Source: Melampsora larici-populina 98AG31 (Eukaryota > Basidiomycota > Pucciniomycetes > Pucciniales > Melampsoraceae). From it: a stretch of DNA of 64,000 bases. The stretch is from assembly GCF_000204055.1 (NCBI RefSeq), contig NW_006768832.1, positions 227,280 through 291,279 on the forward strand, given 5' to 3'. Made by a program: the position numbers and the translations under genes. The notes under the pieces were generated by a model. It searched no databases and was not told where the DNA came from. It was given only the letters and a program-made list of their open reading frames with translations. Of the stretch, positions 11,012 through 22,621 are shown one piece after another (the stretch's first letter is position 1; each line of letters starts with the position of its first letter).

Positions 11012-13627
11012 GATGAAAGAGAAATGGAAGAGAAGTGGGAAGGATTCAAGAGGTAGTGAAAAAGTTTTATGGAAAGGATAATCTGGTGGTGGTGGTAGAG
11101 AGTTGGGAAGGAGAGGAACAGCGATCAGAGAAACTTAGGATATTTGTACCCGATACATACAGCTTCGAAGCTGATCCACACGTGACCTTTCTAAGAAATG
11201 TTATCATATACTTAGGATGATTTTATTGGAAATGTATTGTAATGTTTTATTTCTCGTGTTCAGTAGCCCCATCTTCGCTCCGTGATGGTACTGTATGCTA
11301 ACAAACCTGCTTTTCTCTGTATGTCTGCATACTATGCCAATCATTCAGTGCGGCTCTTAGTATACAACAACCTCTGAGGAAATTCCTAAAGTTTTGTTAA
11401 TTGTCCTTTTCTGTTCAGTGGAATCAGCTTCAACAAACTCGCGCTAAGATTACAGGCTGATCCCAACCTTATAGGTCACATTATGCTTTCTCTTCACTAA
11501 AGTGCAAGCTGATGCAGTCCAAATCTTGCCCTAATAAGATGGATTGAATGACTCCGAAGCAAGCTATGGTGCCATCGATTGAATTACATCATCTTTTGAT
11601 TTCTCCTAGGAGGTCCCTCTACAGTATCAAAGAGCATCACGAGACAAGCTCCGTCATGGAAAAGGCTTATCCGAAGACTCTGCGGTGACATGTATCTGAC
11701 CACAGGCTCATTTGAACATTATCCTCAACTCACTTCATTTTCCGAAGCATCTCTTCGTAAGTAATCTGTCCCACTCAACAATGGTGAGGTGATAGCTGGA
11801 CTTACGTCTCCCATTCTACCTTCCGGATTAAGATGAAGACGACATATTGCAATAAATATGAAGAGATTGGTAGAGTGTACATCTGTCTTTTCTTCAATTC
11901 GTTTTTCAGCCATCACTTCCGCTGTCGTTCAAGTGGAGAAGTCCACTGCTCTCCTCTTTCAAGCTGTCGAAAACAGGGACAAAACTGATTGAATGCTAAG
12001 AAATCAGCCGGCCTACAATTCACAAGCTGAATTCATCAACTGATGTCATTGCGAGGGGAACAAATTGAGAAACTCGAGTCTCAATGAACTGTACATTAAA
12101 AGTACTCTTTGTTCAATCACAAATTATGCAAGCAATCCAATATCAAAGCATTTCTCAAGGAGTCTTCTAAGCTTCCATACTTAGTTGATATAGGCCCGAT
12201 TTATTCAATCACATGTTGCATGCAAAGCGTTCACAAATCTAGAGTGATCAGATTGGATGTTTTTCAAAGATGGCCTGAATGTCGTTTTCCAATCTTTCAA
12301 CATATGAACATAATTATCAACGTCTCTCGATGGTCTCTGTTGCGCGTGATTTATTTTCTGACATAAATTGAGAGCTGGACATTTTTTGCTCTGTCTCAAT
12401 GCACATCGAGTGGCTATATGCGCTAGACTTGCAAGTAGACAACTTCAGTCCCAATATGTTTAGACCTCCAAGTTTCCTTCGAAGAGTATGGTATTAGAAA
12501 GCCATCTCATCTCAATAGCATCTCCATGAAGTGCTTGATTGGGCAAGTCAAAAATAAGAAACATGTGGAATGATTCTCAGCGGACTGATTGGCCTTGATG
12601 CCATCAAATCAAAGGTTTAAGTCAATCAAGTCAATTTCCGCATGTCTTCTCTGTTCTTAGATGCATGAAAACTGCGTGTGCTTTTTACTGCAAACTCAAG
12701 TATGAAACACCACAAGACTTTGACGGATACGCGGCCACCAGAAGCGCGGAATGTAGATTCCAGCGGGAAAACGTAAAATACAAATCGTCTGATGATCCGC
12801 CATCCGGGATCCACCACAAATCGACTTGTTTACCCTTAAAGGTAGTGGATGTGTGGCCCAGGAATGGTCGGGTTAATAGTCCTGGCCAATCGGTTTCGGT
12901 AGTCGTTGGCTTGTCGGAAAGCCATTGACATCATTTGAGATGTATGCTTGTCAGTCGATTTTCTAGCCTTGCGTGACATGAGAATCTCATTATACACCAG
13001 CCTTGAGTTAACAGACGTTCTGTTTTTCAAATTCGATGAGATTCGTTTAATAAGACAAAAAATGCAAGTCGATGAAGTTGTTTGATAGCTACAAATGTGA
13101 TACTGATGCCTCAAATAGACCGAAGACTTTTAAGGCAGGTCATATGGCTAATATTTGAGGGTATTTACTGAGTTTTTGTCTGTTTAAACCCAAAGCTTTC
13201 TACTTCTCACGCTTCATCACATTCCTCACCTGCGTCTTCCATTCATAAAAGATGCTACTTGAGGGTACCCGTTCATTTTTTCCCAATGTATTCACGCCTC
13301 AAGACATATCTCAGCGCCCCCAATATGTATAAGTCTGCCTTCAAAAGCCATAAAAACTGTGCCCAGGCGTCTGTTATGAAGAATCATGGAATTTGATGTT
13401 GCAGTGGTAAAACAAACGCAATGTGTTTGCATAGGTAAAATGAAGTCTTCCATGGACAAGCCAAATAACACTTTGATTGTGATACGAGAAAGATTTATTT
13501 ACTTGTTTATCAAACAATGCTTACAAACCTCCTTTCTGCTCACCGAACCTTTCAAAAAAGTACATCATACATCATCTGTCTTAAAAACAAAACAAAAAGA
13601 TAATTGTGAAACAAAACACCAAAATGA
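11012..13627. other. Gene-poor stretch with small unsupported frames
   Basis: No gene is supported. The most gene-like piece is a minus-strand frame at 11725-11916 that contains a GTAAGT splice-donor match near 11806 and could be one exon of a small gene, but its product has no recognisable domain. A plus-strand 87-residue frame at 12665-12928 also lacks motif support. The last part precedes the galactokinase pseudogene 3' end. Confidence 0.35.
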
Positions 13628-15308
13628 TTACATAAGAAAAAATGATGAATCTAAGATACATGAACCTGAACTAGGTTTAGATTTAAATAAAGCTGATGAA
13701 AGTTCATCTTGAAGTATATTTGGAAACCGTTTTAAATAATAATCTTGTTTTAATCCATTTAAAAATTCATCTAAATCTTCATCTTTAATTAAATGAATGG
13801 TAGATCCACCCCAACCAGCACCTATATTTTCGCCGTCCCCAAAAGAAACATACGTAAATCAAAAGGTGTCAGAAAGACATTGAAGAAAAATCCAAGAACT
13901 CACCTGTGAGACGTGATCCTAATGATTTATATTTTAAACCGATTTCAATCAATTCATCAAGTTCTGGACAACTACAATCATAATCTTTTGAACAACTTTG
14001 ATGAGATAGATTCATAAGGTTTCCTAATTTTTCCAATATATCTTCAGTTTCAGAAGTTTGATTAAGAATTAAATTTTTAAATTCTTCTACACGTTTGGCT
14101 TCGGTTAACTGAAAAAAAAGAAATTCAATAGATGATTAGAATTTAAGATTAGTCGATGAAACAAAAATGACGAACAACATGTCGAATTCGATTAAAAACC
14201 ATATATCTACCCTTCAAAGGTATAGCCTCAATCCCATCCTCCACCTCAGTAACAAACTGATCCATCCCGATCTCCAACATCTCCAAAACATGACCAATCT
14301 CTAAACCATTTTCATCACCTAATACCTCATGCTTCATTACATCAGTTTCCCGGCCAATTTGATCCATGATTCCTTTTAAATTGACATGATTTTGTGATGA
14401 AGTTTTAGGTAAAAAGTGCTTTATGATCAATTTACTTCCGATTCTAGTTTCAATGACTCTTAGATTATATTGATGTTTTGCTGCATCTAATTTGGTGGAT
14501 TTGATTAAACTATTGGCGATCACAAATGTACTCGGCGGGTTTGTTGGAAATGAAATTGGGATTACTTTTTAATCTGGAGTGAATTGACTGTCAACATAAT
14601 TCAAACAAATAGATGAGTCAATGAACAAAATTGAAAATTGAACAGGAGAAATGAAAGTGCTCACATGTAAAGTAATTTATTGATTTCACCAAAAACTGAG
14701 GCAGTTTGATCCATCCCACCTACACTAATCCGGCATAATCTTTCACTTTCGATTGCTAATTTGATTACCAAATGTGTCTTAATGACTTTTGATTTACGAC
14801 TCAATAATCTTCTAAAACTTAGAACTGATCCAATGGTCATTGTAGCTGATGATGAAAGTCCGGATCCGATTGGTAAATTCCCATCAAATAAAAGATTAAT
14901 TTTGGATGGAACTGAAACTTGATAAACATTTTCTATCGAGTTCAAAACTGATTCTAATGAAGCCTAAAATGAGAAAATTGACCGATCAGAAATTAAATTG
15001 ATGAATGTAAGTATGAATACGATGAAGAACATTACCTGGACATACTTGACCCAACCACCTGTAGGACGAGGGATATGATGATGAGTTTGATTAGAATCAA
15101 ACGTAAAAGAGAACTGATGTGATTGAAATTGAGGATTTGTATTTGATAGAGAAACTTCAACGAATTGCGAAAACGGTTTGATCGTATATCATATTGATCT
15201 TCAGAACTTGAATCGGGTTGATGATCGAATGAACATGCTATCATCTATCATCAAATCGAATTCAATAGCAGTTGGTAAGACTGAAAAACCACAGTAATCG
15301 ATATGTTC
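13628..15308 (-). pseudogene. GAL1: Galactokinase pseudogene (GHMP kinase, Leloir pathway)
   Basis: Minus-strand exons are about 15308-15036, 14963-14665, 14587 to near 14175, 14108-13903 and 13821-13628. They encode EHIDYCGFSVLPTAIE (substrate-binding region), GSGLSSSAT (GHMP ATP-binding motif), VGGMDQTAS, then [13 protein letters not shown] and GSRLTG/GAGWGGSTIHL (third GHMP motif), ending at TAA 13628-13630. Intact homologues phosphorylate galactose at C1. This copy is broken: a tandem duplication of ATGATAG near 15241-15254 shifts the frame, a compensating one-base loss lies near 15176, and a TAA stands at 14569-14571 where TTA (Leu) would fit. The 12 bases at 18448-18459, next to a GTAAGT donor, could be the end of the preceding exon (N-I-N-G, cf. 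NLIG). The intron between them carries a hAT element. The first exons are missing. Confidence 0.85.
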
Positions 15309-15333
15309 CTATATATTCATTTCAAGGAAACGG

Positions 15334-15341
15334 AATCAGTC
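15334..15341. repeat. Target-site duplication, left (AATCAGTC)
   Basis: The 8-bp direct repeat AATCAGTC is repeated perfectly at 18386-18393 and flanks the hAT element. Eight-base duplications are the hallmark of hAT transposition. Confidence 0.9.
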
Positions 15342-18300
15342 TAGACCTTCGCCCCGGCCACTCCCCGGCCACTTCGACCTACCCCGCAGCCCGAACCCGC
15401 GGGACCCCCGCAAGCCGAGAGGTACAATTTTTTTCCCGAGGCCCGCCCTCGGATTTCCCGGCGGGAGGCCGGGGGATGCGGGGGGTACCTCCAAAAAAAA
15501 TCCAAAAAATCCAAAAAACCCACCAAAATCCGAAAGAAGACACGCCAAGGGGTATGAAGCTTGCCTCACGACGCAAGGAGGTAAGTATTCGGTTCAATCG
15601 CGACTAGTGCGACTTTCAAGGGCTTCAAAGAAATTTTTCATCGAGGTTAGTGTTTCGATTTCATCGTTTATAACCCGGGGTTACCTTTTATTTCCACTTT
15701 CCCCCTCCCCAAAAGCCCTTTCTTATCAAAGTTAACTTCAATTTGTTCCATTTGATATCCGAATGGATCAAATCAATCTCACTGGCGATTCAGCAGTGGG
15801 GGAAGCCGGCGATAATCAGGATTCGAATGTCAGCACGACCAACAACAACGGTAAACGAAGCTGGGTATGGACTCACTTCAACCCCAGCGCCTGCGGGAAA
15901 AAGGTACAGTGCTCTGTTACCTCGAAATGAGGGATTGAATGTGGGGCCCTCTTGGCTCGTGATTCACAATCGAGCACAAAGGGCATGTCCGATCACCTGA
16001 CCTCCAAACACAAGCTTGAAGATCCCAACAAGAGGACCAAACGTATGGGCATGATCGACCAATGCGTGGAGAGTGGGAAGACCAAAAAGATGGTATGTAA
16101 AGCGAGCTATTTTCATTTCTTTCTTGTTCTTTTTCTTCCACATGGACCAGTTTCAACTTGCCTCTCATCCATGTTCTTTGTTTCCTTCTCTCTCGAAGCC
16201 TCGCTTGTCTACTGCTTTGTTAAAGATGGTGATTTGTTATCTCATTAGTGATTGCGACCTGTCTTTTGCGATGATGGAGAAGAAGTCCTTCACCACCTTA
16301 CTTCGTCTCTGTAACCAAGAAACCACGTCTATGCTGGTCAAAGAGGATGCTCTCTCTCGACACTTACGAGAAGTCTTTCTATTCCATCAAGATCACCTCA
16401 AAGGACAACTCCTTGCTGAAGCTCCTGCTGTATCTTACACCCTTGACGCTTGGACCGCCCCCAATAACACCGCGTTTATGGCTATTACTGCTCATATGAT
16501 CAATTCAAAATTTGAGAAGGTCGATATCCTTCTTAGTATCCCGCACATTGAGGGTAAGTTGTCTATCTCTATTGAATTTTCTCATCTCAATGTTTGTTTT
16601 TTTACTGACACTTACTTTTAGGAGCTAACACTGGAAAGAACTTTGCTGAATTATTTATGGAAGCAATCAAGCGTTACGGTGGTCTCAAAAACCTGGCTTC
16701 AATCACTACCGACAATGCATCTTCGAACAACACAATGGCCAAAGAGATTGAAAACGCTTTGGGTGGTACTTTTGAGGCTGACAAGCAACTCTTAGGCTGT
16801 GTAGCCCATGTACTGAACCTAGCTGCTCAAGCTGGCCTCAAGGTCCTTGGTCCTCTTGTTGAAGACTCGACCGAGGATACTCCATCCAATTGAATGGCGA
16901 TCAACGCACTTGTTGACACTCCCGATGGAGCCCATGTGGACATGGCATCTGTCTACAAACGAGTCCACGGTCTTGCTACCTACACTCGTGGCAGTCCTCA
17001 GCGCCTCGAGGCGTTTCGGAACTTCATCCGTCTATTTCCATCCAACTTACCCACTCCAACCGCGGCTGAGTGTCTAATCCTTGATGTTTGAACTCAATGG
17101 AATTCCACCTACGCTATGTTTGAGCGCGCCTTGTTACTCAGGTAAGGTTTTTTTTTCATGATCATTAACGATATCATTTCACTGATATTCAATGATTTGA
17201 TATTGTGTAGGACTGCCTGCGAACAATTCTCGGCCACTCCGGAGGGCGCAAAGTCCAAATTATCGTCGATGGAGTGGAAGCAACTCGAAGTTATGATGAA
17301 GTTTCTCAAACCTCTTAGTGATGCTACCGAGCGTCTCTGTGCAACCAGGTATCCTACAATCAACACTGTTATTCCTATCTATGTGGTTGTGATTAATAAG
17401 TTACAAGCAGTGGGTTCTTTCTTCTGCTCACCTCCTTAACTTCGCCACACTGACTTTGTACATCTCTCCCAAACTCAGGTTCGGTACACATACGACTTGG
17501 CTCAGCTTATCCCAGCAGCGGACGACATGATCAATAAACTTTGAACTTACCTCACTGCTGCGTTAAAGAAGCCAGGCCCCATTTGTGCGACAATCCTTGA
17601 TCCTTGTGTGAAGCTGGAGTTTTACAAAACTCACTTTGACTCACTCTCTATATGTGGTCACTCGTCAGACTCATTGAAAGCGGACTTTATCGACGCGGCA
17701 CAGGCTTATGCCAGCTTTGCCACTCCTGACATCATCAATACCCAAGCTCCAACTCTCACACCTGCTACATCACTCGACACCAAACTTTTTGGGGTGCCAG
17801 ATCTCGGTGACAATAATTTGGTCACAAACGAGATTACCCGTTACCTCTTGGAGCCCCTCGAGCACAAGGACAACCATATCCTTGCCTATTGGAAGGGAAG
17901 GGTGAAGGCTTACCCTGCCCTGTCTGCGATGGCACAGGCTTACCTCGCTATTCTGGCAACCAGCTGCCCCTCTGAGCACGTCTTCTCTGAAGGGCGTGCT
18001 GTCCTCCAACATCAGAGATCAGCACTCAATCCGGCTACTGTTTAGCGTCTTCTTTGTGTTAAAGAATGGTATCGTGCCTTTGGGCCAGTTTTTTTTGATT
18101 GCCTCAATGATTAGGGATTATAAATAAATTAGTCTACTTACAAACATGTGTCTTATGAAATTGAAAGTACAAATATGTACCACTTTGTCAATGCAAAACA
18201 ACTCCCATCTCCCCCCCCAGAGTGTCTTCCAAACTGTGGGGAGTGTGGGGATTTTGCTGGGCTCCCGACTCCCGCCCCCGCGGCTCCCCGCGGGATTTCC

Positions 18301-18385
18301 TGTCCCAAATTGCCTCCCGCATCCCGACCTCGCGGGGTCGGGACCCGTGGAGTCCCCGGAATTCCGGGGCCGGGGCAAAGGTCTA
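15342..18385 (+). mobile_element. hAT-superfamily DNA transposon, full length, inactive
   Basis: The element is 3,044 bp. Its left end reads TAGACCTTCGCCCCGGCC and its right end is the inverted complement of TAGACCTTTGCCCCGGCC, with one mismatch in 18 bases. Perfect 8-bp duplications flank it. Subterminal regions (15350-15550 and 18230-18370) are strongly GC-rich compared with the host. It lies inside an intron of the galactokinase pseudogene in the opposite orientation; without the element and one duplication the intron would be 87 bp, a normal size for this locus. The transposase gene inside carries stops, so the copy cannot move by itself. Confidence 0.92.
15763..18045 (+). pseudogene. hAT transposase with BED finger and C-terminal dimerisation domain
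   Basis: The frame starts MDQINLTGDS. A BED-type zinc-finger region follows (SWVWTHFNP, then GIECGALLARDSQSSTKGMS with HLTSKHKL). An intron lies near 16094-16250. The RNase-H-like core contains YTLDAWTAPNNT, SITTDNASSNNT and LGCVAHVLNLAAQ, the usual hAT D, D and C-x2-H landmarks. The C-terminal dimerisation region reads LAILATSCPSEHVFSEGR and ends at TAG 18043-18045. In-frame TGA codons interrupt it at 15928-15930, 16891-16893, 17089-17091 and 17542-17544; several sit where CGA (Arg) would give the family sequence, for example before T-Q-W-N-S-T. The pattern fits C-to-T decay at CG sites. Confidence 0.88.
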
Positions 18386-18393
18386 AATCAGTC
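18386..18393. repeat. Target-site duplication, right (AATCAGTC)
   Basis: This is the second copy of the 8-bp repeat that flanks the hAT element at 15342-18385. Confidence 0.9.
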
Positions 18394-18459
18394 AACCATT
18401 TCAAGAAGGTTCGATGATAAAATTATCAATGTAAAGTTCAAACTTACACCGTTGATATT

Positions 18460-18960
18460 TAGGCCCTTGCCCCGTCCCCGAATGATTCGGTGGTCTCTGA
18501 AGTTAAACCCCCGTGGGACGGGGATTGATCTCTGTCCCCTATTTAGGGGACGGGGATTGGGGAATTCCGGGTATTCCCCGATTTGACTTGAAAAAAATGA
18601 AGTCAGATGAGTCTGAACGACTCCTTCATCATCAATCTTGGGAATCAACAAATGGTGTATGCAATCATCTTTGTAAAGCAAGGAAACAAAGTAAGATGAT
18701 TTTGAGAACACTGGAGAGTTAATGAGAGTATGAGGATGTGATATCTGTGAAGTAGAGATTTTACAATCAACATTTTGAGGTGATTGCAGACTATAACATC
18801 AGCATTGTACAATGCACCGAATGTGCGGTACCATTCTGTTACACAAAGAATCATTTCTAATTTTTTGGGTGTTAAAGATGAGCGCTGATAGCAAAGGATT
18901 CCTCTGCCTTGAGAGAAGACCCGCTCGGACGGGGTACAGTCAAACCAGAATCGCTTGGCC
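18460..18960 (-). mobile_element. Second hAT element, 3' part only
   Basis: A terminus reading TAGGCCCTTGCCCCGTCCCC starts at 18460 and resembles the end of the neighbouring hAT. Upstream on the minus strand, 18945-18720 translates to TPSERVFSQGRGILCYQR followed by SSLTPKKLEMILCVTEWY, a typical hAT dimerisation-domain end. The element therefore lies in minus orientation with its 3' end against the remaining galactokinase exon sequence. Its other end is missing; the Tc1/mariner copy starts soon after, so it may have been truncated or split by that insertion. Confidence 0.65.
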
Positions 18961-19148
18961 GATTTGATTTTTATTTTACTTCCTTCACAGCAATACAGGC
19001 AAAGCTATAAGCATAGCCTTGTACTTGCATTGAATTTTGAACTGGGGCTGTTGACCAAATTGCTCAACAGCTCAGCTATTCAGCCACCACATCTCCCTCA
19101 AATGCCTTCTTATTTTCTTAATCTTTCGTTTTCTTCATCTATCCCATC

Positions 19149-20291
19149 ATGCCTTACGTCAAATATACTGCTCAATTGAAAGTTATCGCCCTCACGAAGT
19201 TCATGGCGGGTCAAACGATGAAATCGATCAACGAAGACTTGACCACTGCAATCTCAGCCCATTCCTTCTCTCGGTGGAAGTCTCTCTACGACAAGACTCA
19301 AGCAGTTGTGAGGAGCCCGGCTACCTACGAAAAACACGGTCGTAAAACCATCCACTCGGACATTGATTGTCAGTTCATGGTTGAACTCCTCGAAGCCAAT
19401 CCGACAATGTTCCTAGACGAGATCCAAGAAGCGATGTATGATCACACCGATCTCATCGCTTGTCAACAAACCATAGCAAATGATCTAAAAGAAAGGCTCT
19501 TTCTTACAATTCACAAAGCCTCCAAGGTCGACATCAATCAATCACCCAAACGTCGAGCAATCTATTCCGGCCAAGTTGCTCATTTGCCACCAAGTGTTTG
19601 GTATTCTTAGGTTAGTCAAACTTTCACTTCTTTATTCCAATCCACAATCTCCATGATCCTGATTTCATTTTGTTCTTATATATATGAAGACAAGACCGGT
19701 CTTTGGCCACAGGATGTGCAAAGGAACAAGGTTCGATCTCAAAAAGGAGAACGTCCAAAGGCTTTGAGACGCACCAGGGCTGGTTCTCACTATAGCATGC
19801 TAGCGTCAATCTGTGAGTTGGGTTTAATGGCAGTCAATACCAAGGTGAATGCCTACCACCAAAACAAATTCGAAGCGTTTTTAAAACATGTTTTAGTAAG
19901 TGTTTTCTCTCTCTTTCAATTGTTATTGAGCAAGTTAAATTGATTATCTTGGATTTGAATCAAGCTTCCTGTCACGCGGCCTTACCCAGAGCAAAACTCG
20001 GTCTTGGTCTTGGATAACGTGTTGACACATCACCGTGGAGCCATTGAAGCGCTGTGCAATGCAGTAGGGGTTGTCCTAGTTTACTTATCACCTTATTCGC
20101 CGTCTTTCAACCCAATCAAGGGAACATTCAAGGTGTTCAAGGATGCCCTTTGTCGGAACGGGCTTTTTGCTGAGGCGCTTGACAAGATGGGTTGTATGAA
20201 GAGGGTAATGAGTCAGATTTGCACCAGCACATTCATTAAGAGTCTTTATGTGACTTGTGGGTACAGAAAAAAAGAGTATGCAGAGGTGTGA
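19149..20291 (+). pseudogene. Tc1/mariner-superfamily transposase, broken
   Basis: The N-terminal part (19149-19600) is a helix-turn-helix region with a linker (FMVELLEANPTMFLDEIQEA), typical of IS630/Tc1-like transposases. After an apparent one-base loss near 19598 the frame stops; adding one T would give S-V-L-V-F-L and join through an intron (about 19613-19690) to D-K-T-G-L-W-P, where the first catalytic Asp is expected. The core continues to VLDNVLTHHRGAIEAL (second Asp) and SPYSPSFNPIKGTF. The third acidic position, normally NPIE, is Lys here. A second intron lies near 19894-19965. No clear terminal inverted repeats were found. Confidence 0.8.
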
Positions 20292-20497
20292 AGAACAAAG
20301 TTGTAAAATTTCTTCATGTTTCTATTTCTAAAAAAATCAAAAACATGTATGTTATCCAAAATGATTGAAGAAATGAACTTATTTTTTTCTACTCTGAACA
20401 CAATTGAGTGCAACTTGAACATGAATCAATTTGATTCAAATAGCAAACTACTTTACAATTGATGCGATGGCATGGACTGATTTCCGTGTTAGTCAGC

Positions 20498-20541
20498 AAC
20501 TGTCAAAATCAGTTCATGATCATGAACTGATTTTGACAGTT
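20498..20541. repeat. Perfect 44-bp palindrome
   Basis: The arms meet at 20519/20520 and pair without mismatch or loop. The right arm runs into tandem TTTGACAG units and then into further partial copies of GTTCATGATCATGAAC up to 20610. The cluster lies between the Tc1 pseudogene and the next minus-strand gene. Confidence 0.85.
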
Positions 20542-20853
20542 TGACAGTTTGACAGTTCATGAACTGATTTTGATAGTTCAACAGTTCATGATCATGAACC
20601 GATCATGAACTTCTGTCAATATGATAATATCTCAGTTTTATCGAATCAATGACTCAAAACATTGAGTGAGTAGTTTGGAGCATTAAATGTTTCACTAAAG
20701 AACCATTTCATCACACAACAGGCATAAAAAACAGGCAGATAATAATGTATACGAGTACTTTAGTTATAGTATACTGTAGCTACAAGTTTTAACAGTACTC
20801 TTTGAGAAGAGGGCGGATCAGTACATTTTTTTTGAGGGTGGAAGAAAGAAGGA

Positions 20854-22054
20854 TTAAGAAGACAGAGCCGATCTGTTTCTCTTCTTGAGGTCCTCTTGAT
20901 ACAACGCAGGCTTTTGATGAAGGCAAAGAGCAGGTCCAAATTCAAACCCAAACTCTCTCATCTTTGCAAAACTAAGCTCTTTGGAGAAAAACATTTCGAA
21001 GTCCACAATATTATATTTCTTGAAAAGGTGTCGAGTTTTTTGATCCTCTGGGCCGATCAAAGAACACTTGAGGTAGTCCTCAATCGGAGGAGGGGTTCCT
21101 GAGGCTGGTGAATCTGATTGAGGTGCAGGTGCAGCTGCAGGTGCAGCAACAGCTGCTTGGTTTTTGTTGTTGTTCAAGGCCAGAAGAGCACTGATGGTGT
21201 CGAGCGCAGAATTAGAGGTTGATTGGTTGTTTGATTTTGATGTTGGAACCAAGGAAACCCATTTGAACTCCGGGCCGCGAGGTGGTTTCCTGATTGTGAC
21301 GCCTTGTTTCTTTTTTACCTGTGTCAAAAAGATCAAGGATAGTTAGTCTTGTGGTTTCATAAAATAAGATGAAGATTGGAGCTGAGAGGAACTTACAAGA
21401 TCATTTACCCAGATAAAATCCCAGATGACTGATTGACATCGCCTGGTCGGGGTTCTTGATGTTAAGACATCCCATGCACTCCCTGCCGTTAATCGAGAAA
21501 TCACTATACAAGGCCATCAACGTCGTTAGTTAGGCCTGAACTGCTGCATCAATATCTATACTCTGTTGTAGAAGAGCAATGAAGAGTATGATTTATCAGA
21601 AAAAAATTGAAAACAAGAAAATAAAGGTAAAAGAAACGTACCAACATCTCTATCTCATCTTGTTGAGCCGGAGCCAATGCATCAGGAATGTTATGGTACA
21701 TTGCTTGGTTGAATTTCAATGCCTATTTGTTAATTCAAGATGTTAGTGGAAGTATCACTTCAAGATTGAGATCGAGAAGATTATTTGACTTGCCTTAGAA
21801 GTAGTTCGTTCTTGAGTCTTTGGGTTCATCATGTCAAAACAAAACCCAACCTTGTTGTTGGGTTTCTTGATCATCATCTTCTTGAACTCGTCCAATATCG
21901 CTTCCATGTTGATTACCGGCAACAAGGACTTACCAAAAGCCTCACCGTAATTAATGTAGCCCTTGAGGGTTACTCGTCCTTCGTCATCGGCATCTCTGAA
22001 TAAATTGCCACATCCAGCCCATGGTATCCAAATCAAAATGTGAGGGTGTGACAT
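20854..22054 (-). pseudogene. Rust-type hypothetical protein with C-terminal SAM-like region, probably broken
   Basis: Exons by eye are 22054-21794, 21722-21642, about 21585-21405 and 21336-20854. The first begins MSHPHILIWIPWAG; the last has a Gln/Ala/Pro-rich linker followed by PPIEDYLKCSLIGPEDQKTR and a helical region that resembles SAM-like segments of repeated rust proteins. Intron 1 uses a GC donor (GCAAGT). In the third exon a TAA at 21530-21532 and a frame change near 21483 separate two stretches that both look coding (LYSDFSINGR and SAWDVLTSRTP). An extra small intron with acceptor near 21508 could bypass the stop, so decay is likely but not certain. Function is unknown. Confidence 0.55.
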
Positions 22055-22621
22055 AGCGGGAGCCTCCTTTGATGCATGAATAGGTTTTTCATGTCAATCT
22101 CTAATAAAATCAGATTCTTAGACCTACAGTTTCTATCAGCTAACATACTGTGCTCTATCTTTCAAAAGAAAGATCTCAACATTTCTTCAAATGAGATCAC
22201 ATCTCTTCAAATGAGATCATCATTGTATTATTGCCTATAACAAGTTGAGAGCAAATCTTCTTCACGCAAATACTAATGCAGTGAGAACCTGAAGTGATTT
22301 TTGCGTGAAGAAATGTTTTGATTGCATGTTCAAAAATACGCTGTCAATTCAGAAACAGTGAAACCTATTGAAACCCCAGACTTTGAGTCACTGGTCAAGA
22401 AAATCTAGAGCTCGCACAATAACCATGGCAGCTTGCAAGAGCTTGAAGCTGCTTGAAGATAGAGTTCAAGTAGAAGGATATTTATATTCCACCGAAGGGA
22501 ATATGCTTATATCACTTCAGTGGTCATCATTTAGTACAACGTGAATCATCTTTTGAGTCTGGCAACGAACCTCAACTTCTCACACAGGAACAGCGCCTCT
22601 CATTCATCCTCGAAAGCAACA
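22055..22621. other. Intergenic, with a small imperfect inverted-repeat unit
   Basis: From about 22176 to 22325 sequence resembling TCAACATTTCTTC at the left recurs inverted at the right (GAAGAAATGTTTTGA), with an inner pair TCTTCACGCAAA / TTTGCGTGAAGA and a repeated CTTCAAATGAGATCA. This looks like an old small MITE. The rest should hold the divergent promoters of the flanking genes. Confidence 0.4.

Noticed and set aside
11725..11916. Small two-exon gene on the minus strand
   Set aside because: One plausible donor but no recognisable protein or second exon of clear phase.
13386..13712. Plus-strand 108-residue protein
   Set aside because: It is the antisense of the last galactokinase exon.
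22541..22621. Longer N-terminus for GDT1
   Set aside because: The upstream extension begins at GTG; the first ATG in frame is at 22622.
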